Origin: Gammaproteobacteria bacterium
GTDB lineage: Bacteria > Pseudomonadota > Gammaproteobacteria > SZUA-229
Reading direction: 5' to 3'
Assembly: GCA_013041745.1 (NCBI GenBank)
Contig: JABDRN010000031.1
Location: 1-64,000 of the forward strand
DNA: 64,000 nucleotides
Positions 7,224 through 18,027 of this stretch are shown here, in pieces. The position numbers and the translations under genes were made by a program. The notes under the pieces were generated by a model. It did no database searches. It was not told the origin of the DNA and saw nothing but the letters and a program-made list of their open reading frames with translations. Position 1 is the first letter of the stretch; each line of letters opens with the position of its first letter.

Positions 7224-8417
7224 ATGTCAAATAAAACCATTACATCAGATGTCATTATCATCGGTGCCAGTGCTTCAGGTCTAATGTGTGCCATAGAAGC
7301 CGGCAAGCGGGGTCGCAGGGTTATCGTACTCGACCATGCTAACAGAGCAGGTAAAAAGATACTCATGTCCGGTGGCGGGCGATGTAATTTTACCAATATG
7401 GATATCGATGCGGCTAATTTTATCTCACATAATCAGCATTTTTGTAAGTCTGCCCTCAGCAGGTACACACAATGGGATTTTATAGCGATGGTCAAGGCAC
7501 ACGATATCCCCTACCACGAACGTGATCTCGGCAAACTGTTCTGTGATGATAGCGCGAAAGACATCCTCAATATGCTGCTGCAAGAGTGTAAAAAAGCCAG
7601 GGCGAAGGTACAGCTTAACTGTGATATCAAAGATATCGAACGAAGTGCAGATAAACTGTTTAAGGTTCGTACTTCAACAGGCAACTACTCGGCTGAGTCG
7701 CTGGTCATCGCCAGTGGCGGCCTGTCAATACCAAAGATGTGCGCCAGCCCGCTGGGTTATAAGATTGCCGAGCAGTTCGGCCATCATATCTGGCCAACCT
7801 CCCCCGGACTGGTACCATTTACACTACAGCCAGATGATAAACAGAGACTGGAGGTGCTCTCCGGGATATCCGTGGAATGCCTGGTAAGCAATGAACGAAT
7901 GCAGTTCAATGAGAATATCCTGTTCACACACCGTGGCTTGAGCGGACCCGCGATCCTGCAGATCTCCTCTTACTGGCAGCCGGGAGAATCGATAACGATC
8001 AACCTTCTGCCCGATCTGTCAGTGGTCGACCTGCTGACAGCGAAGAGAGAAAAACAGCCGCAGCTAAAGTTGAAAAATGTCCTTGCCGATGTCTTACCCA
8101 GGCGTCTGTTGACTGTTTTGTTGGAAGCCGACACCATCGAACAGCCACTGCAGAATCTTTCCAGAGACAGTATCAGTGCGATCGCAGATAAACTACAGCA
8201 CTGGATGATCAAGCCTAACGCCACAGAAGGTTATCGGACCGCTGAAGTAACGCTGGGTGGCGTAGATTGCGATCAGCTATCATCGAAAACCATGGAGTCA
8301 AAAATTACACCGGGGCTGTATTTTATCGGTGAAGTGGTCGATGTGACCGGCTGGCTGGGCGGATACAACTTTCAGTGGGCCTGGTCATCAGGCTGGTGTG
8401 CAGGACAGGTAGTCTGA
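7224..8417 (+). CDS. yhiN: NAD(P)/FAD-dependent oxidoreductase, HI0933/YhiN family
   Basis: 397 residues. The N-terminus has a dinucleotide-binding motif (VIIIGASASGLMCAIEAG; the usual GxGxxG has Ser in place of the second Gly). It is followed by the family signature RAGKKILMSGGGRCNFTN, a central GGLSIPKM stretch, FTHRGLSGPAILQISSYW, and the C-terminal FAD motif GLYFIGEVVDVTGWLGGYNFQWAWSSG. These flavoproteins of the BaiN/RdsA group have an unassigned physiological substrate in proteobacteria. Only 9 bp separates its stop from the convergent small gene at 8427. Confidence 0.92.
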   Translation: MSNKTITSDVIIIGASASGLMCAIEAGKRGRRVIVLDHANRAGKKILMSGGGRCNFTNMDIDAANFISHNQHFCKSALSRYTQWDFIAMVKAHDIPYHERDLGKLFCDDSAKDILNMLLQECKKARAKVQLNCDIKDIERSADKLFKVRTSTGNYSAESLVIASGGLSIPKMCASPLGYKIAEQFGHHIWPTSPGLVPFTLQPDDKQRLEVLSGISVECLVSNERMQFNENILFTHRGLSGPAILQISSYWQPGESITINLLPDLSVVDLLTAKREKQPQLKLKNVLADVLPRRLLTVLLEADTIEQPLQNLSRDSISAIADKLQHWMIKPNATEGYRTAEVTLGGVDCDQLSSKTMESKITPGLYFIGEVVDVTGWLGGYNFQWAWSSGWCAGQVV

Positions 8418-8426
8418 TCTTCGCGT

Positions 8427-8618
8427 CTATTTACTGCCAAACTCATCGGCCATGCGATCGACGATGCCCCTGATAAATGCGATGAATTCGTCGACACCTG
8501 CCTGATCCTTGTTGCGGCGACATTCGTTCATTGCTGAGATAGCAAGGTTGATCGCGGCATGGTAATTGCCTTTATCGAGGTGTGTCTGGATACCACTTTT
8601 TTCTGCCTGTATATCCAT
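8427..8618 (-). CDS. Small conserved-looking helical protein, unknown function
   Basis: 63 residues with an AGGATGG ribosome site 5 bp before the ATG. The sequence is helical and charged, with a tetratricopeptide-like first half (HLDKGNYHAAINLAISAMNECRR) and no signal peptide or membrane segment. It lies between convergent yhiN and upstream icd on the same strand as icd. I do not recognise a named family; a single TPR-like hairpin is the most that can be said. Confidence 0.65.
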   Translation of the reverse strand: MDIQAEKSGIQTHLDKGNYHAAINLAISAMNECRRNKDQAGVDEFIAFIRGIVDRMADEFGSK

Positions 8619-8730
8619 AGTCCATCCTGTGTCTAGATAGTATTGAAAGCCCTGACTACCAGTGTACTGAATTCAACTTGGCGAGCAAGATTTATTGCCG
8701 GTGTTCAAACTTAAGACAGAAACTGCATCG

Positions 8731-10974
<2,244 letters not shown>

Positions 10975-11103
10975 TCAAGATTGAAATTATGGCGTGTTCT
11001 TATATAAGTCACGCATTATATTCCAGAATGCTGATAGAAGCACGCGGTATTGGCCTGATACGGCGATTCAGACATTACTGTCAGCGCATCAATGAAGAGA
11101 GTT

Positions 11104-11634
11104 TTATTTTTTCAGTTTAAGCAGGGATAGCAATGTCATGCAGGAAGTGAACAGCAGCAGCAGGATCGATAGCACCATCAGTGATTCAGCTATAGTAATT
11201 CCGAAGACGATCTCGGGCGTATAACCACAGGTGGTCTCTACACGAAACAACCATGGCAGCCATTCATCCAGTGCCAGCCATGCTGGTAGTCCCAGGTCAA
11301 AACCGCAGTCACTGAAGACGAAACCCCGTTCCGTACCCAGCAGCTGATATGCGCGTTCGCTCATGCTGACTGCGACAAAGACTGTCGTTATGTTCACCAG
11401 TGCATTCAGCAGCGGATACTTCCTTGTGGATAGTCCGATAATTGCCAGGATTATCAATAATGACAATAACATCCGTACCTGGATACACATCAGACAAGGC
11501 AGTGCTTCACGGACATACTGGAAATATAAAGCTGCGGCAATTAACAACAGGCTGCCTGCTATATACAGCAGCCAGTATCCACGGCCCTGCTGTAGATGTT
11601 GCAGTCGATTGAGCATATTCATGGTCATAGTCAT
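11104..11634 (-). CDS. dsbB: Disulfide bond formation protein B
   Basis: 176 residues, four transmembrane helices, inner membrane. DsbB reoxidises periplasmic DsbA and passes electrons to quinone. The first redox pair is in the EALPCLMCIQVRML loop (CxxC). The second periplasmic loop holds one Cys in FSDCGFDLGLPAW and one in ETTCGYTPE, the expected spacing. Several Met codons lie at the N-terminus (MTMTMNMLNRL), so the exact start is uncertain by up to six residues. Divergent from the gene at 11775. Confidence 0.93.
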   Translation of the reverse strand: MTMTMNMLNRLQHLQQGRGYWLLYIAGSLLLIAAALYFQYVREALPCLMCIQVRMLLSLLIILAIIGLSTRKYPLLNALVNITTVFVAVSMSERAYQLLGTERGFVFSDCGFDLGLPAWLALDEWLPWLFRVETTCGYTPEIVFGITIAESLMVLSILLLLFTSCMTLLSLLKLKK

Positions 11635-11774
11635 AGGTATCTTTTCTTAGCGTTATCAGTATGAAGTTCTTTAGTATTTACTAATATAGACCATATTCGC
11701 GATAACATCATCATCAATTATCATGTATTATTATCTGTTACACGATCGTTTAAATGATGCATATAGGTGAAATC

Positions 11775-12029
11775 ATGCGCTACACAGAAGAACAAATGGC
11801 TGAGATGGATATTCTGATTCGCTATAACCTGCAGAGTACACAACAAGGTATCAAGGTACACTCACGCGCCAATAAGGAACAGATTGCGGCTGTGCAGCGT
11901 TTATTTGATAAGGGGCTGGTCACTGCCGTCGATGGTGGTTACCTCACCGATCTGGGAAGAAAGGCTGCTGAACATGCACAGGCGCTGTTATTGATGCTGG
12001 CGCCGCATCAGCATAGCATGGCCAGTTAA
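11775..12029 (+). CDS. TIGR02647 family protein
   Basis: The ATG at 11775 (MRYTEEQMAEMDILIRYNL) has an AGGTGA ribosome site; an in-frame ATG at 11754 is less likely. 84 residues. Family pattern: NLQSTQQGIKVHSRA, IAAVQRLFDKGLVTAVDGGYLTDLGRKAAEHAQAL. The second half looks like a small winged-helix or helix-turn-helix domain. Known in pseudomonads and relatives; role unknown. Its stop is 4 bp from the convergent phosphoesterase. Confidence 0.85.
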   Translation: MRYTEEQMAEMDILIRYNLQSTQQGIKVHSRANKEQIAAVQRLFDKGLVTAVDGGYLTDLGRKAAEHAQALLLMLAPHQHSMAS

Positions 12030-12033
12030 CGGC

Positions 12034-12669
12034 TTAACAATCCTTCTTGCCAGCATAGATTACATGCTCCCCCCAGTTCCATGTTCGCTGGATCTTTTTA
12101 CCTGCTAACGGATATAAATCTACAGACATCTCAGGTAAGCGAAGTATTGCACAGCAGTTATTGAATGCTGTGCTACCTGGATTAATCACCAGCGTATCTG
12201 CAATCTTTTCGACGAAGACCTGGTGTGTATGACCGACTATCAATATGTCGTAATCGAATGATGATAGCGTTTCAGCCCATTGTTCGAGCCTGTGGTCAAT
12301 AAGTTGACCATTTTTATCTAACAGTTTGATGCCGCCATGGCAGCCATCGGGCGGCTGCGCATGGACCAGAAATATTTTCTTGCCTTCGATGAATGCTTCA
12401 TATGACACCGGCAGTTTTTTCAGATAAGAAATGGAATCGTTGGATTCACCCTCGTTATTTTGCAGATAGGTAAGATCGTGGTTACCAACGACGGTCTTGC
12501 AATCATGTTCGATCAGCAGCTTAATGGTCTGATCAAGCTTATCCATATAACCTGCTATATCACCAGCACAGAAAATATCGTCGACGCCAGCCTGCATAAA
12601 GATAGAGAAAGCTTCGGCGAGCGCTTCTGGTTCTGCGTGGATATCGCTAATTAAGCCAATCGATGTCAT
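12034..12669 (-). CDS. Metallophosphoesterase (calcineurin-like, YfcE type)
   Basis: The start is placed at MTSIGLISDIHA (12669) because the fold begins there; an upstream ATG at 12729 would add 20 residues without obvious structure. About 211 residues with all metal-site motifs: SDIHAEPEAL (DxH), FCAGDIAGY (GD), VVGNHDLTY (GNHD), LVHAQPPDG, and VGHTHQVF (GHxH), then NPGSTAF. A single-domain cytosolic phosphodiesterase; the substrate cannot be read from sequence. It is divergent from the Old Yellow Enzyme gene. Confidence 0.9.
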   Translation of the reverse strand: MTSIGLISDIHAEPEALAEAFSIFMQAGVDDIFCAGDIAGYMDKLDQTIKLLIEHDCKTVVGNHDLTYLQNNEGESNDSISYLKKLPVSYEAFIEGKKIFLVHAQPPDGCHGGIKLLDKNGQLIDHRLEQWAETLSSFDYDILIVGHTHQVFVEKIADTLVINPGSTAFNNCCAILRLPEMSVDLYPLAGKKIQRTWNWGEHVIYAGKKDC

Positions 12670-12749
12670 CACAAGGTTTGAGATACAGTCATATGTTACG
12701 ATTCTGCGGTATTGTATGCGATGTCGCAATCTCTATACAGGGCTACTGC

Positions 12750-12803
12750 TTGACATAATTAGACAATTGCATTACTTTATCTTCAACTTTAGGACAACTG
12801 TCC
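12750..12803 (+). promoter_or_regulatory. Promoter with palindromic operator before the Old Yellow Enzyme gene
   Basis: A consensus -35 TTGACA (12750-12755) is followed after 17 bp by a weak -10 TACTTT (12773-12778). Just downstream, GGACA-AC-TGTCC (12792-12803) is a perfect palindrome, flanked by TTAG and CTAA. The position over the initial transcribed region suits a repressor such as a TetR/NemR-type protein, but no repressor gene is adjacent, so this is inference. Confidence 0.45.
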
Positions 12804-12830
12804 AACTAATATCGAATAAAGGGTCATAAC

Positions 12831-13916
12831 ATGAGCAACAAAGAGCTGTTTGATGAAGTAACCATAGGTAACCTCAAGCTGAGCAACAGGATAGTCATGG
12901 CGCCGATGACGCGAAACCGGGCTGCTGAAGGAAATGTCCCGCAAGCGATAAATGCTGAATATTACCGACAGCGTGCCAGTGCCGGTCTGATTATCACTGA
13001 AGCATCGCAGGTATCACCCGAGGGCGTTGGTTATCCGGCAACTCCTGGCATACACAATCAACAACAGGTCGACGGCTGGAAGATGGTGACTGATGCGGTG
13101 CATGAGGAAGGTGGTCATATCTATCTACAGTTATGGTATTGCGGACGCATATCACACCCCGACCTGCTGCCGGATAACCAGACGCCCGTGGCGCCATCAG
13201 CCATAAGACCAGATGGAGAAGCCGTGACATTTGAAGGCATGAAAGCTTTTGTCGAGCCGCGTGCGTTAACAATTGATGAGATCAAGGACATCGTAAGCCA
13301 ATACAAGGGTGCCGCTGAGAAGGCAAAACAGGCAGGTTTTGACGGTATAGAAGTCCATGCTGCTAACGGTTACCTGATCGACCAGTTCCTGCGTGACGGC
13401 AGCAACCATCGAAGCGATGAATATGGCGGTAGCGTGGAAAATCGTATGCGACTGCTGGATGAAGTACTCGATGTCGTCTCTGAGGTCTGGGACAGCAGAT
13501 CTATCGGTGTTCGCCTGTCACCTGAGAACAGTTATAATTCGATGTCTGACTCTGATCCGCAGTCGCACTTTGAATACTTTATTACGCAACTCAATAAACG
13601 CGACCTGGCTTATATACACCTGCTCGAGGGTGATATGATGAGTGAGTCAAGAGATGTTGACTACCGTGCGCTGCGAGATACATATGATGGGATATATATG
13701 GCAAACAATGGTTACGATAAGCAACGCGCGCAGACCGCGCTGACTAACGGTGATTGTGACCTGGTCGCTATCGGTGTGCCTTTCCTGGCAAATCCTGACC
13801 TGGTATATCGCTATGAAAATGACCTGCCACTGAATGAAGCAGACCAGGCGACTTTTTATGGCGGTGACGAAACCGGATATACAGACTACCCCTTCGCAGA
13901 TAAAGAGGTTGCATAA
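12831..13916 (+). CDS. nemA: Alkene reductase, Old Yellow Enzyme family (NemA-like)
   Basis: 361 residues, one FMN TIM barrel. Motifs: NRIVMAPMTRNRA at the N-terminus, YYRQRASAGLIITEA, HIYLQLWYCGRISHP, GFDGIEVHAANGYLIDQFLRDGSNHRSDEYGGSVENR (substrate and FMN site, here with the His/Asn catalytic pair), and the C-terminal GDCDLVAIGVPFLANPDLV. Such enzymes use NADPH to reduce electrophilic alkenes, maleimides and nitroesters. The usual LWHxGRISH appears as LWYCGRISH. A 27-bp spacer separates its start from the operator. Confidence 0.92.
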   Translation: MSNKELFDEVTIGNLKLSNRIVMAPMTRNRAAEGNVPQAINAEYYRQRASAGLIITEASQVSPEGVGYPATPGIHNQQQVDGWKMVTDAVHEEGGHIYLQLWYCGRISHPDLLPDNQTPVAPSAIRPDGEAVTFEGMKAFVEPRALTIDEIKDIVSQYKGAAEKAKQAGFDGIEVHAANGYLIDQFLRDGSNHRSDEYGGSVENRMRLLDEVLDVVSEVWDSRSIGVRLSPENSYNSMSDSDPQSHFEYFITQLNKRDLAYIHLLEGDMMSESRDVDYRALRDTYDGIYMANNGYDKQRAQTALTNGDCDLVAIGVPFLANPDLVYRYENDLPLNEADQATFYGGDETGYTDYPFADKEVA

Positions 13917-14035
13917 ACAGCTTGAACTTCAGCAGCCATGCTTCAGTAATATGAAGGATGGCTATCGCTGTATCAATTGTTATCCATCGGAATTCTTTCC
14001 TTGAATTTTTCTCTACAGGGCTCTATCTTATTGCC

Positions 14036-14764
14036 ATGCCAGCAAAACATATATTCCTACTGCTAATCACACAACTGTTGTGCGTAGCTAACGCAGTTGC
14101 TGATGAATATATTTTACAACGCCAGCAAATGATCGCAGAGATTGAGGATGATGTTGAGATAACATCAAAGTACCTCAAAAAACAGTCATTTGATGCTTCT
14201 GTGATGCAGGCTATGCAGGAGGTTCCCCGGCATGAGTTTGTACCGCCGGGCAGGCGTACAGAGGCATATGAAAACCGGCCATTGCCTATCGGGCACGGCC
14301 AGACTATATCTCAACCCTATATCGTCGCACTTATGACTGATTTACTGGCACCTGAACCAGGTCAGTCAGTATTGGAGATAGGTACCGGATCAGGCTACCA
14401 GGCTGCCGTGCTCTCGAAGCTGGTCGCTCGGGTATACAGTATCGAAATCATCGAACCGTTGGGTGAAGTTACCTCAGGTTTATTTAAAAAACTGGGTTAT
14501 AACAATATTGAAACACGCATAGCCGACGGTTATGATGGCTGGCCACAACATGCGCCTTTTGACAGCATCGTGGTAACCGCTGCTATCAGTCATATTCCTC
14601 CGCCACTGGTAAAACAACTGAAAAAAGGCGGACGCATGGTGATACCTGTTGGTACACAATTCCAGACGCAGTACCTGACACTGGTGCAAAAGGATATGCA
14701 GGGAAAAGTCACCAGCCGGCAAATATTACCGGTTTATTTCGTGCCATTTACCGGCGGCCACTAG
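14036..14764 (+). CDS. pcm: Periplasmic protein-L-isoaspartate O-methyltransferase
   Basis: The ATG at 14036 (MPAKHIFLLLITQLLCVANA) gives a clear signal peptide, so the enzyme is probably exported. A longer reading from 13958 has no such benefit. The mature part has PIMT blocks: VMQAMQEVPRHEFVPPGRR, NRPLPIGHGQTISQPYIVALM, VLEIGTGSGYQAAVLS (SAM motif I), VYSIEIIEPL, FDSIVVTAAISHIPPPLVKQLKKGGRMVIPVG. It methylates L-isoaspartyl residues to begin repair. Export is unusual because SAM is cytoplasmic. The next gene starts 18 bp later and is probably in the same operon. Confidence 0.9.
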   Translation: MPAKHIFLLLITQLLCVANAVADEYILQRQQMIAEIEDDVEITSKYLKKQSFDASVMQAMQEVPRHEFVPPGRRTEAYENRPLPIGHGQTISQPYIVALMTDLLAPEPGQSVLEIGTGSGYQAAVLSKLVARVYSIEIIEPLGEVTSGLFKKLGYNNIETRIADGYDGWPQHAPFDSIVVTAAISHIPPPLVKQLKKGGRMVIPVGTQFQTQYLTLVQKDMQGKVTSRQILPVYFVPFTGGH

Positions 14765-14782
14765 GGCTGTTTCCATCATCTT

Positions 14783-17248
14783 ATGTTTCAACTGGCTGGC
14801 AATCGATCTGCTACACCGCCGCTGGTTTCTATATTTATCCTGTCCGCAGCCGCCCTGGCATATGAAGTTTTATTGATAAGACTGTTTTCGATCATTCACT
14901 GGCATCACTTTGCTTTCATGGTGATCAGTATTGCACTGCTCGGTTATGGCGCCAGCGGTAGTTTCATTACCGTATTCAGGCATAGGATGCTGAACAATTT
15001 TGATAGCGTATTTATTATTAATACCGTATTTTTCGGGCTTTCCGCCATTGCCTGTTTTATCGCCGTGCAGCAGCTGCCGTTCAATGCTCTTGAGATACTG
15101 TGGGATAGCTCACAGTGGCAACGACTATTATTAAGTTATCTACTGCTGACCCTGCCCTTTTTCTTTGTCGCCAATGCTATCGCGCTTACTCTGATGCGCT
15201 ATCATAACAAGATATCATTGGTTTATGGCGTCGATCTCATCGGTGCAGGTATAGGCGCGATACTGGTGATGTTATTACTGCAGTATTTTACCCCTGTTAC
15301 CATAATACGCGTTTTGGCTATCAGCGGAATTACCGCCGGTATTTTTGCGTTCCATAATCTGGCCGGCGTAAATAGAAAGTTATTCGCTACGCTGCTTTTA
15401 CTCAGTATGCTCGCTGTTTATCTGACACCGCATAAATGGCTTGATCTGCGTCCTTCCGAATATAAAGGGCTGACACAAACATTACAGATGAAGGAAGCTT
15501 CTCTGCTGTATTCACACAGCTCACCAGTATCACAGACCGATGTCGTACAGAGTCCATTTATACCGTTTCGTAATGCCCCTGGTATGAGCCTGCAAAGCGA
15601 GGCTAAAACACCCGAACAGCTGGCGGTATTCAGAGATGGCGGTGAGATGACCACCATCGATCATGTGACAGACATAAGCGCACTTGAGTATCATGATTTT
15701 TTGAGCTCAGCGCTGCCTTATCACTTGCATGATTCAGCAGAAAAGTTGTTGATACTTTCCTCGGCGACGGGTGCCGCGATATTACAGGCAGACTACCATG
15801 AGCTACCACAGATAGATGCGGTCGAGCCAGACGAGCAGCTGAGCCTGCTGATCACAGAGAGGTTTGCGGAGTATTTTGGCTGGCACAGGATAAAGCATAA
15901 GGTAGAAATTCATACTATTGCACCACGCGGCTTTGCCGCATCAGATAATGACTATGACCTGGTTGTAATGGGACCATCCGGTGCATCGGCTGGCGGTTCA
16001 GCTGGAGTGTATGCGCTTTCTACCTCCTATGATTACACCGTCGAAGCGCTGCAGTCCTATCTGGAGTTGCTGGCAGATGACGGTCTGCTGAGTATCACCA
16101 TGTGGACCAGTACACCAGAACGCGGCAACCTTAAATTGTTCACTACCGCAGTAGCAGCAATGAACAATACCGGCATTAGCGAACCGCAAAATAACATCGC
16201 ATGGATCAGAAGCTGGAATACTGCGACATTAATACTAAAGAAAACCGCATTAACAGCAGAACAGATCAAGCGGGTACGAGAATTCAGCCTATCTCGAAGT
16301 TTTGACCTGGCCTGGCTGCCCGGTATCACGCCGAATGATGTCAACCAGTTCCAGTTATTGCAGGAACCGGTGTTTTACCTTGCTGCTCGATCTGTGCTGC
16401 AACAGCAAAGCCCAGTCCCGGAATACAATTTTATCGAGCAGTATAAATTCGACATCAGGCCGACCACGGATAACAGGCCTTACTTCAACAATTTTTTCAT
16501 GTGGTCCAGCTTCGATGAGTTTCTTGCAATGCCGGGGCAAGCCGGTATATCGATGATAGGTGTAGGTTATCCGACACTGCTGTTCACCCTGGTGCAGGCA
16601 TCTATGGCAGCCGTCGTTTTGATACTACTGCCACTACTGTTGCTGCGCAGCGTGAAAGTAAAAACGGAGATAAAAAGAGAAGCTGGCAAGCGAAAAAATA
16701 TAGTTATCTACTTCATGGCGATTGGCCTGGCATTCCTCTTCATCGAGATCGCATTCATCCAGAAGTTCACCCTGATACTGAGTCAGCCGCTTTATGCGGT
16801 CGCGGTAGCACTCTGTGCCTTCCTGATCTTTTCTGGGTGCGGCAGTCTCTATGTACAACGACTCATGGAAACTGCAGAATCATCGGTCATTCCCGACTTA
16901 ATTCGCCGTTCGGTCATACTGATAGCGGTGATCGTTATTCTATATATTACCGTGTTGCCATCACTCAGCAGCACGATCATGGCGCTACCGGAAACGGTAA
17001 GGATTATTTCAGCTTTCATAATGGCAGCACCATTAGCCTTTGTCATGGGCATGCCGTTCCCTCTGGGCATGGCTGTGCTACAGCAGAACCATCCTCACCT
17101 CATGCCCTGGGCCTGGGGTATAAATGGTTGCGCCTCCGTATTAAGCGCGGTGCTGGCCGTTTTACTTGCGATGGAGATCGGTTTTAGCGGCATCATGTTA
17201 TGTGCAGTTATTCTCTACCTGATCGCATGGCGCAGTAACAGGATGTAG
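14783..17248 (+). CDS. Polytopic membrane protein with spermidine-synthase-like domain
   Basis: 821 residues in three parts. Residues 1-215 contain about seven transmembrane helices. Residues 290-470 resemble the Rossmann fold of spermidine synthases (IDAVEPDEQLSLLITERF, DYDLVVMGPSGASAGG, YTVEALQSYLELLADDGLLSI). Residues 595-820 contain further membrane helices (IGLAFLFIEIAFIQKFTLIL, FVMGMPFPLGMAVL). The glycine loop expected for SAM binding is altered (LILSSATGAAIL), so aminopropyl transfer is doubtful. Similar spermine-synthase-fold membrane proteins exist in many proteobacteria without assigned function. It lies 18 bp after pcm. Confidence 0.8.
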   Translation: MFQLAGNRSATPPLVSIFILSAAALAYEVLLIRLFSIIHWHHFAFMVISIALLGYGASGSFITVFRHRMLNNFDSVFIINTVFFGLSAIACFIAVQQLPFNALEILWDSSQWQRLLLSYLLLTLPFFFVANAIALTLMRYHNKISLVYGVDLIGAGIGAILVMLLLQYFTPVTIIRVLAISGITAGIFAFHNLAGVNRKLFATLLLLSMLAVYLTPHKWLDLRPSEYKGLTQTLQMKEASLLYSHSSPVSQTDVVQSPFIPFRNAPGMSLQSEAKTPEQLAVFRDGGEMTTIDHVTDISALEYHDFLSSALPYHLHDSAEKLLILSSATGAAILQADYHELPQIDAVEPDEQLSLLITERFAEYFGWHRIKHKVEIHTIAPRGFAASDNDYDLVVMGPSGASAGGSAGVYALSTSYDYTVEALQSYLELLADDGLLSITMWTSTPERGNLKLFTTAVAAMNNTGISEPQNNIAWIRSWNTATLILKKTALTAEQIKRVREFSLSRSFDLAWLPGITPNDVNQFQLLQEPVFYLAARSVLQQQSPVPEYNFIEQYKFDIRPTTDNRPYFNNFFMWSSFDEFLAMPGQAGISMIGVGYPTLLFTLVQASMAAVVLILLPLLLLRSVKVKTEIKREAGKRKNIVIYFMAIGLAFLFIEIAFIQKFTLILSQPLYAVAVALCAFLIFSGCGSLYVQRLMETAESSVIPDLIRRSVILIAVIVILYITVLPSLSSTIMALPETVRIISAFIMAAPLAFVMGMPFPLGMAVLQQNHPHLMPWAWGINGCASVLSAVLAVLLAMEIGFSGIMLCAVILYLIAWRSNRM

Positions 17249-17255
17249 TGCTTAG

Positions 17256-17609
17256 CTATTCGTCTGGCAGAGCATATTCAGTCTGTGTGCCGACATTGGA
17301 CTGGTCATCGAATACCCTGTACTCATAACTGCATATCTTGATCGCGTCTCCATGCTTTAACTCTTTTTCTTTCACCATGATATTATTAACATAAGTGCCA
17401 TTGGTACTATTCAGGTCAAAAATGGTCATATCCAGTTGTTGCGGAAGATACTTATTTGGGACGAGCCTTATCAGCGCATGCTCTCCGCTGACCTCGCCAT
17501 CATCCAGCTGTAAACTGTTACCGTGGTTGCGTCCAATAGTAAATTCGCCAGCCGATAGATCGATATCAGACACCACAGCACCATTTATTATATGTTTAAG
17601 TTTTATCAA
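17256..17609 (-). CDS. FHA domain protein
   Basis: 117 residues, essentially a lone forkhead-associated domain that binds phosphothreonine peptides. Visible: FTIGRNHGNSLQLDDGEVSGEHALIRL (GR, S and H of the phosphopeptide pocket) and FDLNSTNGTYVNNIMVKEKELKHGDAIKI (the STNGTYVN signature). Cytoplasmic, no kinase nearby, so its partner is unknown. Divergent from the microprotein gene at 17819. Confidence 0.93.
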   Translation of the reverse strand: MIKLKHIINGAVVSDIDLSAGEFTIGRNHGNSLQLDDGEVSGEHALIRLVPNKYLPQQLDMTIFDLNSTNGTYVNNIMVKEKELKHGDAIKICSYEYRVFDDQSNVGTQTEYALPDE

Positions 17610-17724
17610 GATTAGCTCCTAAAACGACTATACAAATACTGTAGCTTAACCATAGACCAATTAGACATTATTGGGCATCAAATTAGTTTATAACGTTTTA
17701 GATTTTTTCTAAATGATAGAAATT

Positions 17725-17791
17725 TTGACAAATGTCACAATTCTTTTTAAAACTCGGCGATAGTATTACAGTTGTTAGCAGTAGCTAACAA
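17725..17791 (+). promoter_or_regulatory. Promoter region and 5' hairpin of microprotein gene 1
   Basis: TAGTAT (17761-17766) aligns with the -10 of the paralogous gene. Five bases later lies a perfect 8-bp hairpin, TTGTTAGC-AGTA-GCTAACAA (17772-17791), so the transcript probably starts at or near the stem. Further up, TTGACA overlaps a TGACA-AA-TGTCA palindrome (17726-17737) that could be an operator or an alternative -35 (paired with TAAAAC at 17748-17753). Confidence 0.5.
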
Positions 17792-17818
17792 TAAATGTGA
17801 CTAAAAAAGGAGAGTTGT

Positions 17819-17926
17819 ATGGAAGATAAGAAACAACAGGAAGATGAAACGAGGAAGCTGACATTTGTTGTTATTTTTATGTCATTATTTGTAATAGTAT
17901 TATTTGGTCTGGGACCTCTGATATAG
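17819..17926 (+). CDS. 35-residue single-pass membrane microprotein, copy 1
   Basis: A short reading frame behind a strong ribosome site (AAAAAAGGAG, 6 bp before the ATG). It has a charged 14-residue head (MEDKKQQEDETRKL), then one hydrophobic helix (FVVIFMSLFVIVLFGL), and ends GPLI. It is paralogous to 18911-19018: same length, same layout, about two thirds identical. The conserved leader (AATAAATGTG followed by an A-run) also matches. A positive-head N-in orientation in the inner membrane is likely. No known family recognised; size and shape suit a subunit or regulator of a larger membrane complex. Confidence 0.8.
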   Translation: MEDKKQQEDETRKLTFVVIFMSLFVIVLFGLGPLI

Positions 17927-17972
17927 TGTAGTAGCCTGTGGAGATGGTACTCTCCATCATATTATTATGAAC

Positions 17973-18003
17973 TACGGCGGCTGATATGGTCGCCGTATTT
18001 TAT
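17973..18003 (+). terminator. Intrinsic terminator after microprotein gene 1
   Basis: TACGGCG (17973-17979) pairs with CGCCGTA (17991-17997), followed by TTTTATTT. A smaller stem, GATGG/CCATC, precedes it at about 17943-17958. This stem ends 25-30 bp before the Mut7-C start, so that gene must have its own promoter or rely on read-through. Confidence 0.7.
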
Positions 18004-18027
18004 TTACCTATCCAGCATCATAACCGT

